Shown here: positions 24,166 through 37,073 of the stretch, piece after piece
Numbering within the stretch: position 1 is the first letter of the stretch
How the letters are laid out: each line of letters begins with the position of its first letter
The notes under the pieces: generated by a model
Database searches by the model: none
What the model was told of the DNA's origin: nothing
What the model saw: the letters and a program-made list of their open reading frames with translations, nothing else
From: Pelecanus crispus
Lineage: Eukaryota > Chordata > Aves > Pelecaniformes > Pelecanidae
Length of the DNA stretch: 64,000 bases
Direction: 5' to 3'
Assembly (NCBI RefSeq): GCF_030463565.1
Contig: NC_134643.1
Span: 16,939,606 to 17,003,605, forward strand
Translations under genes and position numbers: made by a program

Positions 24166-27100
24166 TATTGTAAATATGCTACTGAGAATGAATGTTACTA
24201 ATGCAGACGGTGCTTTCAGAAACTAAACATCCTCTTACTGCTCAACTACTGCCATACACCTGGGGTTAAACAGTTATTCCACCAGGGTGAAAAATTAATA
24301 ATATGACTCCTTCTCAGCAAGACTGATTTAGTAATATATTAGGAGGTGATGCTGACCCTGGCCTTACTCACCATGGAATGAATATTATAACTGAGAGGAC
24401 TAATTGTGGAAAAATAAAAATCTCTGTGGCATTGTCAGATTTTGCTGACTTCTGTTAATGTACTTTACAGGACGCTTGGATCTTGGTGATGAGCACAGTG
24501 TAAATAACGTAGCTGATTTGCTATGCAAAGCAAAGGGCTTCCTAAACTGAGAAATTATATGAAATAGTAAATAAAATGTGGGAAATGAGGAAAGACCTTT
24601 GTCTTTCTCAAACGTCAAATTGAACAGAAGTTCAAGGAAGCCGGGTCCTTGGGGTTGACAGCCAGGTTTAGACTTTTCTCTTTTGTGTTTTTTTTAAATA
24701 CTGATTAAAACTCCAGCAACTTGAGAAACTCTTGCCCTTGGTGAGCAAGAAAATCAAAAGCTGTAAATTTTTGGTTCCTATTTCTCTTTGGTGTTTCCCT
24801 CTGAGGTTTCTTCCCTACTTCTGCTTGGACTGGTTCTCCTTTGGGCTTTGTCCTAACACTTGTTTCTTATCTGCCTGGAACAGACTGTGCTGGTGGGAGA
24901 TACTGATCGCAGCTGACTTTCTGTACCAGAACTTAAATGTTATTTTCTGTTCTCACATAAAAGAGCCGAGCGGCTTGGTGTGTCTTAAATCCTTGTGTGG
25001 CGTATTTGTGGTGTTCTGTCTAGAACAACGCTTGTGTGACAGCTGGTTGCTAATGGAAGAGAATTTGGGATTGACTTTCAGATGCGAGATGCTGCATTGT
25101 GGAGTGAATACAGGATCAGCTGTACCTGTGTTGCTGTGCTGTTTGCTTTCTCTCCACAGAGGGTTTGGTTGTTACGGCTAGTACCATGTACCCTTGTACC
25201 ACACGTTGTCGTTAGCTTAACCAGCATGTGCGAGGGTGTTCCAGGGAAAATAGTAGTTTATTGCAGTGACTTTTTTTTGGTCACGGTTATTTACGTTGTG
25301 TAAAAGTGAGTGTAGCGTGGAAAAATGAAAGGAATGGGTGTCCCAGGGGAAACGGAAACCCCGATGTGATGTGTATTTTCTGAAAGGGGGGATAGGAGAT
25401 GAAAAATACCATTTTCTGGGTCAGGAAAGATGGTCAAAATTACGTATTTTTATCTTTGGCTCTTACACGGTGTTGAAGAGAGACAACATGGGAAGAAATT
25501 TTTAACCTTCATATGGTGTGTTCATAGCACGCCATTTGCGGACTACTCCGGCTGCCGTCCCCCTCTGTCTTTCTGGGCAAAAAGTCTTCCCTGCTTCCAG
25601 CTGGCACGGTTTGGGTTTTGCTCCGCTGCTGCCCTGCTCTCGCGGGGTGTAGGTTGTGTTAGCAGGAGCACGGTCGCCTTGGCTGCTTCCAAGACCTGGC
25701 GTGCTGTGCCAGGACGTGGGTGCCCCCCGCGTTCCTTGAGCCGCACCCCAGCGTCAGGGAAAGCCGGAGCCAGCCCCAGGAGGTGGGAAGGGGGCGGGAG
25801 CGGATATTTCTCAAGTAACTCTTGTTTTTAAGGCTCAAGAGGAAACACCGAGCTGGGTTTTTAACAGGACAGACCACCTTTGGCCCTGTCGCCTGCGAGC
25901 CAGAATCGCGCAGCATTGACACGAAGTCGCTGTAAAATGAGTTAAGATGACACGCTTCAGTACTGTGCTTCTGGATGTATTTCACAAAAGATTCCTAATT
26001 AGAGAAAGAAAAAGGTGAGGGTGTAGCCAGCCCTGGCACCTGCAGGAGTTCAGGAAGGGTGCTTGCTTGCTTTGCGGTGCAGCCCAAGGCGGGACGAGAT
26101 GTTTCGGTGGGCAGGCGCCCACTGCGGGGAGGCAGCAAAAGCAAGGGAGCAGGGCAGAAACCGCAGATCAGGGCAGAAACCGCAGATGTGATCAAACCCC
26201 ACAGTTGTGAGGGAGAATTCCTGGGGGGGGAAAATTGATCATGAGCTGACCTGAGGAGTAAATTCATGTAACTCATAATAATGCTGTCTTCTAGACGAGT
26301 GATGTGCTGTGCTCCTGAGTCACGTGAGATGTGCTGTGGTGGGCGCAGGTGAACAGCGTGACCGGGGAGGCTGCGGCAGTCAGGCTGTGACGGATCCTGC
26401 TGTACGTTGTGGCTACTGTCTTCGTGCCGCCTGTTCCTCTGTCTTTCTTACCACCTTCTGGTGTGTGTGGGGGTGCCTATTGCAGGACAGACCACGAGAA
26501 GTGAGTGAAGTGGGTGTGTGAATGGAAATTTCCCTACTTCAGGCTCTTTTTGTTCTTCCCCCCTACCCCTCCAACTTTTCTAGCAGATTTTTGGGGCTCT
26601 CGCTGGCAGGGAGGGTGAGGAAGAAATGCATGTGTGTCTGTAGCAGGAGAGGGGTTGGGTTAACCGATGTAGCAGACTTTCTTTAAAAAAGAAAACCCAA
26701 GCTGCTCTTCACTCCCCTGAAATTCTTATCCTAGAAACAGGTGAGTGATTTGAAAGAGAAAAAAAAAAAAGCTGCTTTCTCTGCAGCTGCCGGCCCTGCC
26801 CTGGGTGGCTCTTGGCGTCCGTGGGGTGGTCCACGGCGGGGCCCGGGGATGTGCCGGCGGAGTCGGTCCTGCGCACGGCCGGGCAAGGACTCTCCCTCCT
26901 CTGCCTTGCCCTGCCCAAGATCCCTTAAGCTTTTCAGGGACTGATTTGACAAACTGAGCCCTAAGCAGTCAGCATAGTTGCTTAGGAACGGTCAGAGGCA
27001 GATATTTGGTATAAATACGGCTGTGATTAACTGTACAGACAAAACCAAGGTCAGGGAGGCAGCTGGTGCCTCGTCTCTTTGCTGTCCGGTTCTCTGTGAG

Positions 27101-30075
27101 AAGATCCGATATTGAGGACGTCCTGTGTAAATCATTACTGATGCAGGAGGGGTGGGATCCCCCTGGCCCCGTCTCTGGTGGCACTGATGATACCGAACCT
27201 CCCTGCTCTCCCTCTTCAGAGGTAACCAAGCGCCACAGCTTTTTTTCTGGGAAGATGGGAAATGAGAACAGCTTGTTTGGGGATATTTGCAAAGATCTCC
27301 GTCTGTTTTTAAAAGGCACCCCAGAAGGTAGGGGTGTGGGAGGATACATCTACTATACGCATTGCTTACTTGGATTGGTACTAGTTCCAAAGTTACTTCT
27401 CATAAAGACACTTTTTTTTTCTACCAACACTCAGTTAATGCAAATCATGTCTAGTGTGTGGTCTTGGCGGTGGTCTGTTGTTCAGAGAAAATACCCTTGT
27501 TTGCATATATTGTTAACATATAGTATTAAGGGACTCTGCCTGCTGCCTTCGGTGCCCTGGCAAAGGTTTGGCGTTGTAGGTCTGTCCACCTTCTCCCCTT
27601 GCACGCCTCGCTAGAGCGCTGGCGTGCATTTTGGCTGGCTTAGTTGAAATGAAATGCTTCATCTTTTCCTTCTACCATGGCTTAGTGTTCTTTCCAAAGC
27701 ACTTCTGGTTGCTGCTGGCCCAGAAGCAAGGCAGCGTCACCTTTTTGTGTCATCCAGAAGAGTTTTCTGAGAGCTGGGCCATAAATTCATTAAAGCAGAA
27801 ACCTGTAAAGCTGGGTGGTGCAGCGTGCTTTCTGTGGGGGAGAGCTGAAGGCATGCTCTGCAAACGTGAGCCTCTCCCTGGCTTCCATGTACCAGAATTC
27901 AAGCAAAATCTCATTGCGGCTTGTTTGTTTTCTTTTTCCGTTTTGTGTATATAAATAGAAATGTTCAGAGACCCAGGACCGGCAGCTTGAGGTGTGAAAA
28001 TCAGGAAGTCGGACTGGGTTGAGTTCGGGAGGACCCTGGCGCGGGGGCAAGAGGCGACCGCAAGCAGAATGCGGGCAGGCTCGCGGCGAGCGGAGCTGCT
28101 CCAGGCTGCCGTGCCCGTGTCTCTGCCTGTGCCGTCACAGACCGGAGGTGTCACGGAGCACTCCTCTGAGCGAGGGCCCTCTGCTCCCCTGCCCCTACCA
28201 AGCCCAAAAGCCGTTCCCAGGGAGCCCCATGGGCGGGCTGGAGCCACGGGCAGCCTGTGGCTGCCGTGCAGGACCCTCGCTGTGGGCAGAGCGAGCCGGG
28301 GAGCGGCTGCGTGTTGCTGGGCTGCGGGGACGCGCTGCCCCGTGGCGCGTGGCTCTGCAAGAGCTGCAGCTGCAGCCGGGGAGCTCCCAGCCTTTGATCT
28401 GTGGCTTCTCCAGGGTGGGGAATGACAGGCCCGCGGGTGAAACCAGGACACGGGTATTTCCGTCTTTCAGTGGCGATGGGGCAACTGCGTAGCACCAGCA
28501 ATTTTGTGCTTTGCTCTCCTGATGTCTCGGAGACGCCTGTGTGGATGGGGAGCGGTGCTGGTCAAAGCTGACACGGTCAAAGCCCAAAGGGCTTTTAAAC
28601 TAAAACTAAAAAGCAAAGTTTGTCCAGGATAAAGCCTTTGACTGAAGAAAAATGGCTAGATGAGTTGGAGCGGAACTAAAAATAGTTCCCTGTCTGTGGG
28701 CCCTCATCTCCTGGCCTGGAGTTAGGCAAGCTGGTGGCTTTCTGACCTGCCCCAGGAGGGGCCATCCCTGCTCCTCCCGGGCCACCGGCATTCTCTCAGC
28801 AGGAGCCTCCCTGTGCCTCGGCGCCTCGCCCGCTGCTCCTCGCCCACCGCTCCTCGCCCATCGCTCCGCTCCTCGCCCTGCCAGGCAGCGAGGGGCCCTG
28901 CGGAGCTGCCCGGCCATCCTGTGCCGGCTGCTTGCCGGAGCAGGGCTGCACGCTCCCTTACCGACCTGGCACCGGTTTTATTGGAACTGCAGACACTGAA
29001 TATTGATTTTTTCTTTTTCCTTTCCCCTCCCAGCACCGGCAATGGGGATTTCACGCTCTTCCAGCAGGACTGATTGCTCTGCACCAGCTACTTCTGAGCC
29101 CCTGCAGAACGCAGCTGTTTGTGTCCCTTCCTGGGTTTAGCTGTAATAGCTGTAAAAACAGGGAATTGAATGGTTTTGTTTTTTTTTTTTTCCCTTGCAA
29201 ACTTTCCTGTTATTACAAGGTGAGAGCGTGTCTTGCCATGAGATGTTCCAGTTGCAGAGTGCTCAGCACATACTATTTTAGAGGAGGAAAAAAGAAAGGG
29301 GGGTGAGGTGAGTTTTGACGTATGGATAATATTTGAAAATTACTGTTTACTGAAGCTTAGTTACCCGGCTGGTAGGTAGCTATTAAAAGTGAGCATGCAC
29401 AACCGTGGCACTTAAACTGAGCACGCTGCGGAGCAGGGCCGGGCAGCCCGGGCCCCCGGCTCCCCACCCATTAGGGGCTGCTGTTGCTCTGCTTCAGCCG
29501 GGAGCGTGGGCTCTAGCGGGGAAATTTACGGAAAAGTTTAGAAATCCGCTTTTGAAATTTTGAGCTTTTTTTGGAATAATAGGAAACTCATTAAACCTTT
29601 ACTTGTGTGTGTGTGTGATTTAACAGCATTCTTTGAGTTTTGCCTCAACCGGACGGCATGGTGCTAACATGGAAGAGCTGTCACCGTAGCAGTCGGCGGA
29701 GGTGTGCGGAGAGGGGAAATGCCTTCCTTGACGTGGCCGGCATCGCTGCAGGGGCAGCAGACGGGCTTTTGGTCCTCCGTCAGCAGCACTCGGAGAGGCC
29801 TGGCCGGGGTGGGGAACGTGTCAGCCCCGCTGCGTGGCTGGTTTGCCCACGGAGAGGAGGGCTGGGGGGCAAGTCTGAGCGCTGCCGGCTCGGCCCCACA
29901 CCCGAGGTGGCCTCCGTCAGTGCGGGACGGTGAGCCGCGGGTGCACAGGGAGCACCTTGGGGTCAGCACCCAATTAGTCGAGCCCCAGGGCATTGGCCTG
30001 GCTCTTGTTTTGCCCACCCATGGGCGCAGCTCAGCAGACTACTGTTTCGGAGCAGTGGGCTTTCAGAACGGCAAA
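24166..30075. other. Intergenic region, AT-rich then GC-rich, no gene recognised
   Basis: From 24.2 to about 25.5 kb the sequence is ordinary; from there it becomes increasingly G+C- and CpG-rich, most strongly around 26.75-26.90, 28.0-28.5, 28.75-28.95 and 29.40-29.95 kb. Open frames on both strands (for example 27,066-27,614 + and 27,750-28,451 -) overlap each other and look like by-products of GC richness, with no motif I know. Isolated donor-like sites exist (for example ACAG/GTGAGT near 26,740), so an unannotated noncoding transcript is possible but unsupported. Confidence 0.6.
26152..26189. repeat. 19-bp tandem duplication
   Basis: AGGGCAGAAACCGCAGATC is followed at once by a second copy differing only in the last base. 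Confidence 0.95.
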
Positions 30076-30887
30076 ATTCATAGAATCATAGAATCGTTTA
30101 GGTTGGAAAAGACCTTTAAGATCATCCAGTCCAACCATTAACCTACACTACCAAATCCACGCTACACCAATCAAGGGTAGACTAGACTAAACCATGTCCC
30201 CAAGTGCCACATCTACCCGTTTTTTGAACACTTCCAGGGATGGTGGCTCCACCACCTCTCTGGGCAGCCTGTTCCAATTCTTGACCATCCTTTCCGTAAA
30301 GAAATTCTTCCTAATTTCCAACCTAAACCTCCCCTGGCGCAGCTTGAGCCCATTTCCCCTCGTCCTATCGCTAACTACTTGGGAGAAGAGACCAACACCC
30401 ACCTCACTACAACCTCCTTTCAGGTAGCTGTAGAGAATGATAAGGTCTCCCCTCAGCCTCCTCTTCTCCAGGCTAAACAACCCCAGTTTCCTCAGCCGCT
30501 CCTCATAAGGCCTGTGCTCCAGACCCTTCACCAGCCTTGTTGCCCTTCTCTGAACACGCTCCAGCACCTCAATGTCTTTCTTGTATTGAGGGGCCCAAAA
30601 CTGGACACAGTATTCCAGGTGCGGCCTCACCAGCGCCGAGTACAGGGGCACAATCACCTCCCTGCTCCTGCTGGCCACACCATTCCTGATACAAGCCAGG
30701 ATGCTGTTGGCCTTCTTGGCCACCTGGGCACACTGCTGGCTCATGTTCAGCCGGCTGTCGACCAACACCCCCAGGTCCTTTTCTGCTGGGCAGCTTTCCG
30801 GCCACTCCTCCCCAAGCCTGTAGCGTTGCATGGGGTTGTTGTGACCCAAGTGCAGGACCCGGAACTTGGCCTTGTTCAACCTCATAC
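30076..30887 (-). mobile_element. CR1 LINE, 5'-truncated, young copy
   Basis: The left end is the CR1 3' terminus: reverse-complement ATTCTATGATTCTATG octamer repeats, followed in the element by the usual 3' UTR. On the minus strand an uninterrupted frame of 232 codons (30,885 to 30,187) encodes the C-terminal part of the CR1 ORF2 reverse transcriptase, with the family phrases [46 protein letters not shown] and RRLRGDLI. It ends in the typical F-KRVD-AL. The 5' part of the element is missing, as for most CR1 insertions, and no clear target duplication is seen. The frame is intact but too short for activity. Confidence 0.95.
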
Positions 30888-31423
30888 ATGAGTTTTATGC
30901 GGGCGTTCATCAGGAAATGCTTATGATAATCTAAGAAATCGCTAGTGCGTAAAACTGGCTTCCCCGTAACATTTGTGTAGGGTGTCACCCAAACCCAGCG
31001 GGGTTCAGCGGCGCCCTCCTGGCCGGCGTGTGCTGACCTGTTGCTTCCCGGCCCCAATGAGCAGCGCAGGGGCAGGCACTGGGCAGCCATGGGCAGGATG
31101 GGCTCATTTCCGAGCAAGGGCTCACAGCTCTGCAGCTTTGTGTGGGGTTTTTCTAAAAATTTATTTAGCGTGATCTCTGGTGGTAATGGTATGAAGCTGA
31201 TGTTTCTGAGCCTCAGCCTTAGCTCAGTTGGTTTAAATTCCAAATTGCAGAGCCTGGGAGCCCGGTGGGGGTGGTGAGGCGGATGGTTCTTGCTGCCTCG
31301 CAGAGAACAGGTGTTTTCAAAGCAACCACCGAGATGTCAAGGCATGAAAAAACAGAACTGAGCATCGACGAACTAACGTTAACGTCTTTGCGGTGCAAAG
31401 GGCTGGGTGCTTCCCTTGCTGCT
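30888..31423. other. Intergenic spacer between CR1 and solo LTR
   Basis: Moderately GC-rich unique sequence. No gene or repeat was recognised. Confidence 0.5.
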
Positions 31424-31991
31424 TGTCATGGTTTAGCCGCAGCCAGCAACTCAGCACCACGCAGCCGCTCGCTCACTCCCCCTGCCCCGATGGGATGGGG
31501 GAGAGAATCGGAGGAGTAAGAGTGAGAAACACTCCTGGGTTGAGATAAGAACAGTTTAATAATTGAAAGAAAGTAAAATAGTAATGCTAATAGTAACAGT
31601 ATAATAATGATAATAATAATAATGATATACAAAGCAAATGATGCATAATGCAATTGCTTACCACCCACCGACCGATACCCAGCCAGTTCCTGAGCAGCGA
31701 TCGCTGCTCCCCGGCCAACCCCCCCCAGTTTCTATACTGAGCATGACGCCATATGGTATGGAATAGCCCTTTGGTCAGTTTGGATCAACTATTCTGGCTG
31801 TGCCCCCTCCCAGTTTCTTGTGCGCCTGGCAGAGCATGGGAAGCTGAAAAGTCCTTGACTAGCATAAGCAGTACTCAGCAACAACTAAAAACATCAGTGT
31901 GTTATCAACATTCTTCTCCTACTAAATCCAACACAGCACTGTGCCTGCTACTAGGAAGAAAATTAACTCTATCCCCACCGAAACCAGGACA
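31424..31991 (-). mobile_element. Solo LTR of an avian endogenous retrovirus (copy 1)
   Basis: A 568-bp element bounded by TG...CA (TGTCATGGTTTA at the left, AACCAGGACA at the right) and flanked by a perfect 5-bp duplication CTGCT (31,419-31,423 and 31,992-31,996). Read on the minus strand it has a TATA-like box (TATAGAAA) and downstream an ATTAAA signal, so the LTR is probably in minus orientation. No gag, pol or env sequence is attached. It contains a (TAA)n stretch at about 31,601-31,624. The copy at 46,467-47,058 is closely similar over its whole length. Confidence 0.88.
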
Positions 31992-33500
31992 CTGCTGCAC
32001 GGTTGTCTCTCTGCAACATGAAGGCTTCTCCTGCTCGCTGCGTCCTCTCGGCCGCGGCCCTGCGCAGGCTGGGCTCTGCGGGAGCTGGTGAAACGCGGAG
32101 CCGGGGCAGCGGCGGCCGTGCTCGGGGGTGCGAGGCTGCGAGCCGAGTCGCTGCGCTCCTGTCACCGTGGTGGGCTGACCCCGGCGCTGCGGGGGAGCCC
32201 AAGGCCTCTCCTTGCCCTCTGTGACTACTTAGGGGTTGTCCTGCCCTTGAGAAAGGATTTAAAACGGGACCTTGTCAAGAAATATTTTTTTTTCCCTTTA
32301 GTCATGAGGCTGCAAAACAGGCCTATGCAGAAAAGAGCTGGTGCGAAGAGCTGTGGCCCGTTCCCCCTGCGGAGCCTTCCCCGGGCACGGCGGCCCCCGG
32401 TGCCCCCTCCCTCCGCCCCGCCGGCACCCAGCGGGCGCTGGGCCCTGAGCCCTTCCTCCCTGCGTGGGCGGTTTTGCGCTTGAGCGGTTCAAGCAGCCAC
32501 CTCCAAACGCGTGAACATTTTGCAGCTCGCTGGGGAACCGAAGCCTTTGCTGATTTATGCTTTTGGGGGGGGGTGGGGTGGGGAGGACACGTGCCCTGGG
32601 GTGTGAGTGGTGGGGCGGTGCGAGCGAGCTGAGGGAGCCCAGCACTGCCCAGGCCGTGGGGGACGGCACCCGAGCACCGCTGTCCCCGTGGTTAGATGTT
32701 GAGTTTTGGGAGGGGCCGTGCAGGGCTCCGGTGGGGAAGGGGCAGTGGCTGCCTTTTAGCAGGGTGCTGGGCAGGTGAAGGGGGCGAGGTTTGCTCCTCT
32801 CTCCCCATCCCGTTCCTGCTGAGGAAGGCTGGGCAGGAGCCAGCCCTGGAGCAGGGGCCCTGGGCCCCCAGGTGCCGGGGCAGATCCCTGCCGCCATGAC
32901 GGTGCGCGAGGGCAGGGCGGCGCCCTGGAAAGGGCGTCTGGTGGGCAGCCCTGCGCTGCCTCCAGCCCGCTCGCCTCCCCTCCTCGGTGTCCTTCAGAAG
33001 GAAGGAAGAGCCGTGGGTCCCTCCGGGCACTGCACCGTCACGTTTTCTGCCTGCCCTCCCTGCCGGGGACAGCGCTGCAGGGGTGGGATTCGTGGGGTCT
33101 CAATGGCCGCACCAAAGCGGGGTACCCGGCCCCCCCGCAGTGGGAAGGATGCCGGGCCGGGCTGGCAGCGCTCTGTGCTGGTCAGCACTGCCACGCTGTC
33201 AGCTTTTCTTTCTTGTCTTGTTTTTTTTTCTCTTTTCTTTCCCCCACCCCAGGCTGCAAAATGGTTCCTGTGCTTCTTGGCTGGACGGGAGCGGGGTCAA
33301 AGCCCAGCACAGCAAGAGCCCTGCCCCTCTCCCAGGCAGCACCACGGGAAAAGCACGGCAGAAGGCAGCGAGAGAAACGGTGTGGAAAAGGAAAAACGCT
33401 GGCATGCCCCCAGAAAAAGATTTTTTTTCTTTCCCTTTTTCTATCCACTTTTAACTTTTCAGATCATTGATGCTGATGGGCTGTGGTGGAAGTGAAGTAA
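31992..33500. other. GC-rich, CpG-rich intergenic block
   Basis: Overlapping long frames on both strands and in several phases, with no conserved motif; this is expected from base composition. T-rich/pyrimidine stretches at about 32,285 and 33,220-33,245 followed by CAG-type sites can resemble acceptors. No gene could be supported. Confidence 0.5.
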
Positions 33501-36500
33501 ATAATTACATACGCCAGCGATGTAACATTGATTTTTTTAATGTCTCTTCATGCTAATTAGCGACAGCCTTTGTAGGGACTGACAGCAAGGCTTAACAAAC
33601 CTGACAGCATTCGCCTGCTGCCGCCTCAGGCCGCAAGAAAAATCAAAGCAACACAGAAGAAAAGGAAAAAAGAAAAAGCCTTACCTTGCTTTTACTTTCA
33701 TTTTGGTTTTAGCAGCCTCAGGCTAGTTTTAAAAAACTTACTGGGTTGGGGTTTTTTTTTTTTTTTGTCGACCTATGTGTGTATCATAATTTTAAATAAT
33801 GTCTTAAAAATAATTCCAGTTTACTCTTCGGTCCAAATAAACCATGTAAATGGTATGTACCAGTCAGCATAAGGTCACTGCAGGGTAAAAAGTTGTTTTA
33901 CAGTTTGATCATTCTTGTAATTTTGTTACTTAATTGACCAGGATCTAGTGTACGTATTGAGGAGTCCTACTGAGCTGCCTACAGCGACAGGCACTGCTGG
34001 CTTCATACAGTACCTTCACAGCTCATGAATACAGCAAAGAATGCTCTTGAAGGTGAACGCTGGAGATTTCACTTGCATTGGTGTCTAAATTTTTGCTAAA
34101 CTAGGTTTCCCTTTGCTCATACAACAACAATACATCTTGTGGCTTGGTTCCCCACCTCTTAAAATCACAAATTTTGAAATACAGATACGCCATAAGTATG
34201 ATTCTCAGCTCTTGTGATTATGCCACCCTGTATTTATAAACTGACAAAATTGGTATAAAAATACATGCCTACCTAACAAAAAAAAAAAAAAAAAAAAACC
34301 CAAAACATTTTGAAAAGTTAACAAAATGGTACACTGGCCAGCCAACAAATTTAATTTTTATTTATACTTGTCCAAAGGCCTTGAAGAAGGTTTTATATGA
34401 GACTGTGCAGGTCAGTACGGTCCTGGGATGAGTTCATAATAGGGATGAAGAACTAATTCAGAAAAAACAAACAACTGCTAGTGCTGAGCAGAAAATTTGG
34501 TGCTTAAGACAGGTAATGGGAGCTGTTTTCAGATTTCTTAGTGCATGACTTAAAGGCCAGAAAACAAGTGAGAAGTTGTTCATACGCTTTTCTACTGGAA
34601 AGACCGAGAGAAAAATATGAATGTCATTCTTTACCTCATTCCCTGAGCCTCATTCTTTTCCCTTACTACTTTCTCATGTCTCTGGTATCTGAAGAGTTCA
34701 TCATAAAATGGCTTATTGCTGTTGCTCACTGCAGGTAGATGGGTATGGTTATTAAGTGGCAGTAATGACAGGTGCCCGTGTTTGGGGACCAACGCACACC
34801 CAGGCGGCCTCCTTCTCTCTCCTCCATTACATGTCCCAAAGAAGTGGCACATAAAGAAGTAATAGGATAATGATAAGGGACACAAGAGGAAGTATGACAT
34901 TTCAGAGTAAGAGGGATGCCAGTATATGATAAAGTACACAAAATTAGGCTGTATAACTTGTTTTCAGTGGGATTAATGAGGAACTGCTTGTAAAAGAAAT
35001 AAGGTTAAAATTAATGTATAGATGAACCAGCTCTATGTCAGAGCAAGCAACTAATAAAAAGAATGACCCTAATTAAAGTCAACAGCACAGGAGGGGAAAG
35101 ATACTTAAAATAAAATCAGTATCTAGTCAAGCATTCGGCTCACTCTGTACTGTTTGTCTCTTTGTCTTCAGCTCTAAACCCTGGTATCCTTTAGTTGCAC
35201 AGTTCTGGGGAACATGGGGTTAATTACAGGTTCCAGCTCAGGTGTTACATCACAGCCCAGCCATGCTGCTTGTTTCCCATGAGCAAACAGGCTCTTCTTT
35301 GAAGTAAGGGTTACCTTTCTGTTTTCAGGTGCTGGATGTTATCCTAAGTATAAAGGAAGCGTTGCATCTGCTAGAGCTTATACTCTTAGGTGATCACAGC
35401 CTACTGGTTTCCAAACAGCTCCACTAAAACCAGAGGGAACACCAAGTCATGGATCTTCCCCCCCCTTACAGTTTGTCAGTAGAGGTGTTTCTGGGAAAAG
35501 GTTTCCTTATAGTGCAGGTTTAAATGGTTGTCCTCTTCCCTGTGGTGGCATGTTCCAGCTGGGCAGGGGATTCCAGTCCCTGAGCACTTCTAAACTGGAC
35601 CTGCACACATCCTGCCTGCCAGCTTCTGGCCAAAGAGCTTTGCAGCCACCTCCTTCCCCAGCTTTCCCATGCTCAGGAAAGGGATGGGTGCCGAGGGCTG
35701 CCCGCTCTGTTTGACAGGATACGCCCTGTCACTCTTCTCCCCAAGAAATGCCACGCTCGGCAGACAGGCAGCCGCGCAGCACGAGCTGAATAGGGCTCAA
35801 GATGGCCAGAGATGCACTTCTAGACTGTATCAAATGGCAAAGAGTAACAAGAAGCACCAATGCAGGATCTTCTCCAAATCTTTGACAGTACTAAAAAGTA
35901 TTTGGGGAGAATGCAGCTGGATCACTGTGCTCCACATGAATGAGTGCTAAATACTCACAGCAGGTTACCTGTTAGAGAATTTTACCCTCTCACCCCTGAT
36001 AATTCGACAGCGGCCAATTTCACCAGGTTTGTAATGACCTCTCCACCTTTTGTTTGGTTGCTGCTGTCTCCTTCGTTCTTTGCTATCGCTGTAACACCTA
36101 CCATGTAGGCCCGATTCAGTCTGCGGATCATTCTTTGCCGGAGAATCGGAAGAGGTGACTAATGGCTGCGAGGACAGTACTACTTACAGGCCACCTCCCG
36201 TCTCTGGGAAAGGCTGCAGGGAACACTAAGGAGGAGACAAAATGGGGAATGGAAAAGGGCTCAAGACGTGCACTGAGAGACAGAGAATGAGCGGGAATGC
36301 AGCTGTGTCAACACAACCCACAGAACTGGGATCTTGCAACATCCTGATGTAAGGGATTAAGCTCCACAAAAACTGCACACAAAAGCTCCTCCTTGGAAAT
36401 TCAGCAATCAGAAAGTAGACTGTTATTAACAAAGCACAGTTTTAATAAAAAGGTTTAAGGCTTACATCTCAAAATGACTTATAAATAAACATAATCACAA

Positions 36501-36957
36501 TACATATATTCTATTTTTTTAAAAAAGTATTCATTATATGTTTTCTGATAATATATATTTTCTGAGTTATAAAATCCCATATAAATAGCAAATTATTCTC
36601 AGTATGCAGATTACAAGGATACATAAAAACTGGGGTGCATATCCAAAAGGAATCCTGAGTACGCACTCAACAAATGGCAGAAAATAGAACTACGATACAG
36701 TTGAACACAATAAATGCTGCATACTAGGTAATTTCTCCAAAACTGTAAAAATGGAACTGAGAACTTTTTGGTTGCTCAACCTTGTTCAGCTCCACAGACT
36801 CAGGAATGGCTCTGGATACGCCACTCCTTGAGTTTTCAGGAGCACCCTATAGATTCTTTTGGTATCAAAAAAAGAAAGTGACGTCTGTCTTCTGATGGAC
36901 AGAAATAAGGCACGCACTTAGAGCAGGTCAGTGCAGGCTGTAAGAAGCAGCTTGGAC
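33501..36957. other. AT-rich intergenic or distal LRRK2 3' flank
   Basis: Composition drops to AT-rich. A minus-strand AATAAA at 34,357-34,362 could serve as a distal end for LRRK2 transcripts. A run of 20 A lies near 34,280-34,300 and a 15-T run near 33,755. No coding sequence was recognised. Confidence 0.45.
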
Positions 36958-37073
36958 TTAGAGCCAGAGAGCAGCAAAAGGCATCTCTGTCATGAAGATG
37001 TGTGGCAACAAATTCTGGTAGTTATATGCAAGAGGTAGCCAATTCTTATACTCCTCAAGCTTCCCCTGCTTAC
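36958..37073 (-). other. Exon-like open frame downstream of LRRK2 (unidentified)
   Basis: On the minus strand, TTACTTTGCAG at 37,084-37,074 is a good acceptor and is followed by an open frame of 37 codons to TAA at 36,960-36,958, including LEEYKNWLPLAYNYQNLLPH. The phase (two bases before the first full codon) would accept LRRK2 exon 50, which ends in phase 1. The same junction reads CAG/GTAAGC, so it is also a donor consensus. No family was recognised; it could be an alternative terminal exon, an unrelated relic, or chance. Confidence 0.25.

Noticed and set aside
24732-25181. 149-codon + strand frame downstream of ERGIC2
   Set aside because: Cys/Trp/Leu-rich random-looking peptide, no motif and no splice partners.
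27066-27614. 182-codon + strand frame
   Set aside because: No family resemblance or supporting gene structure; kept only as a possible noncoding transcript region.
27750-28451. 233-codon minus-strand frame in the GC-rich block
   Set aside because: Several equally long frames overlap it on both strands; the peptide is rich in Ala, Pro, Arg and Ser without a motif, as expected from composition.
30187-30885. 232-codon minus-strand open frame as a host gene
   Set aside because: It is the C-terminal part of the CR1 reverse transcriptase, with the CR1 3' terminus next to it; annotated as a mobile element.
32791-33495. 234-codon + strand frame
   Set aside because: GC-rich region with overlapping frames in other phases; low-complexity peptide and no recognisable domain or splice structure.
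36481-36620. AT-rich stretch as a functional element
   Set aside because: TATA-like and homopolymer runs without larger structure; ordinary AT-rich intergenic DNA.
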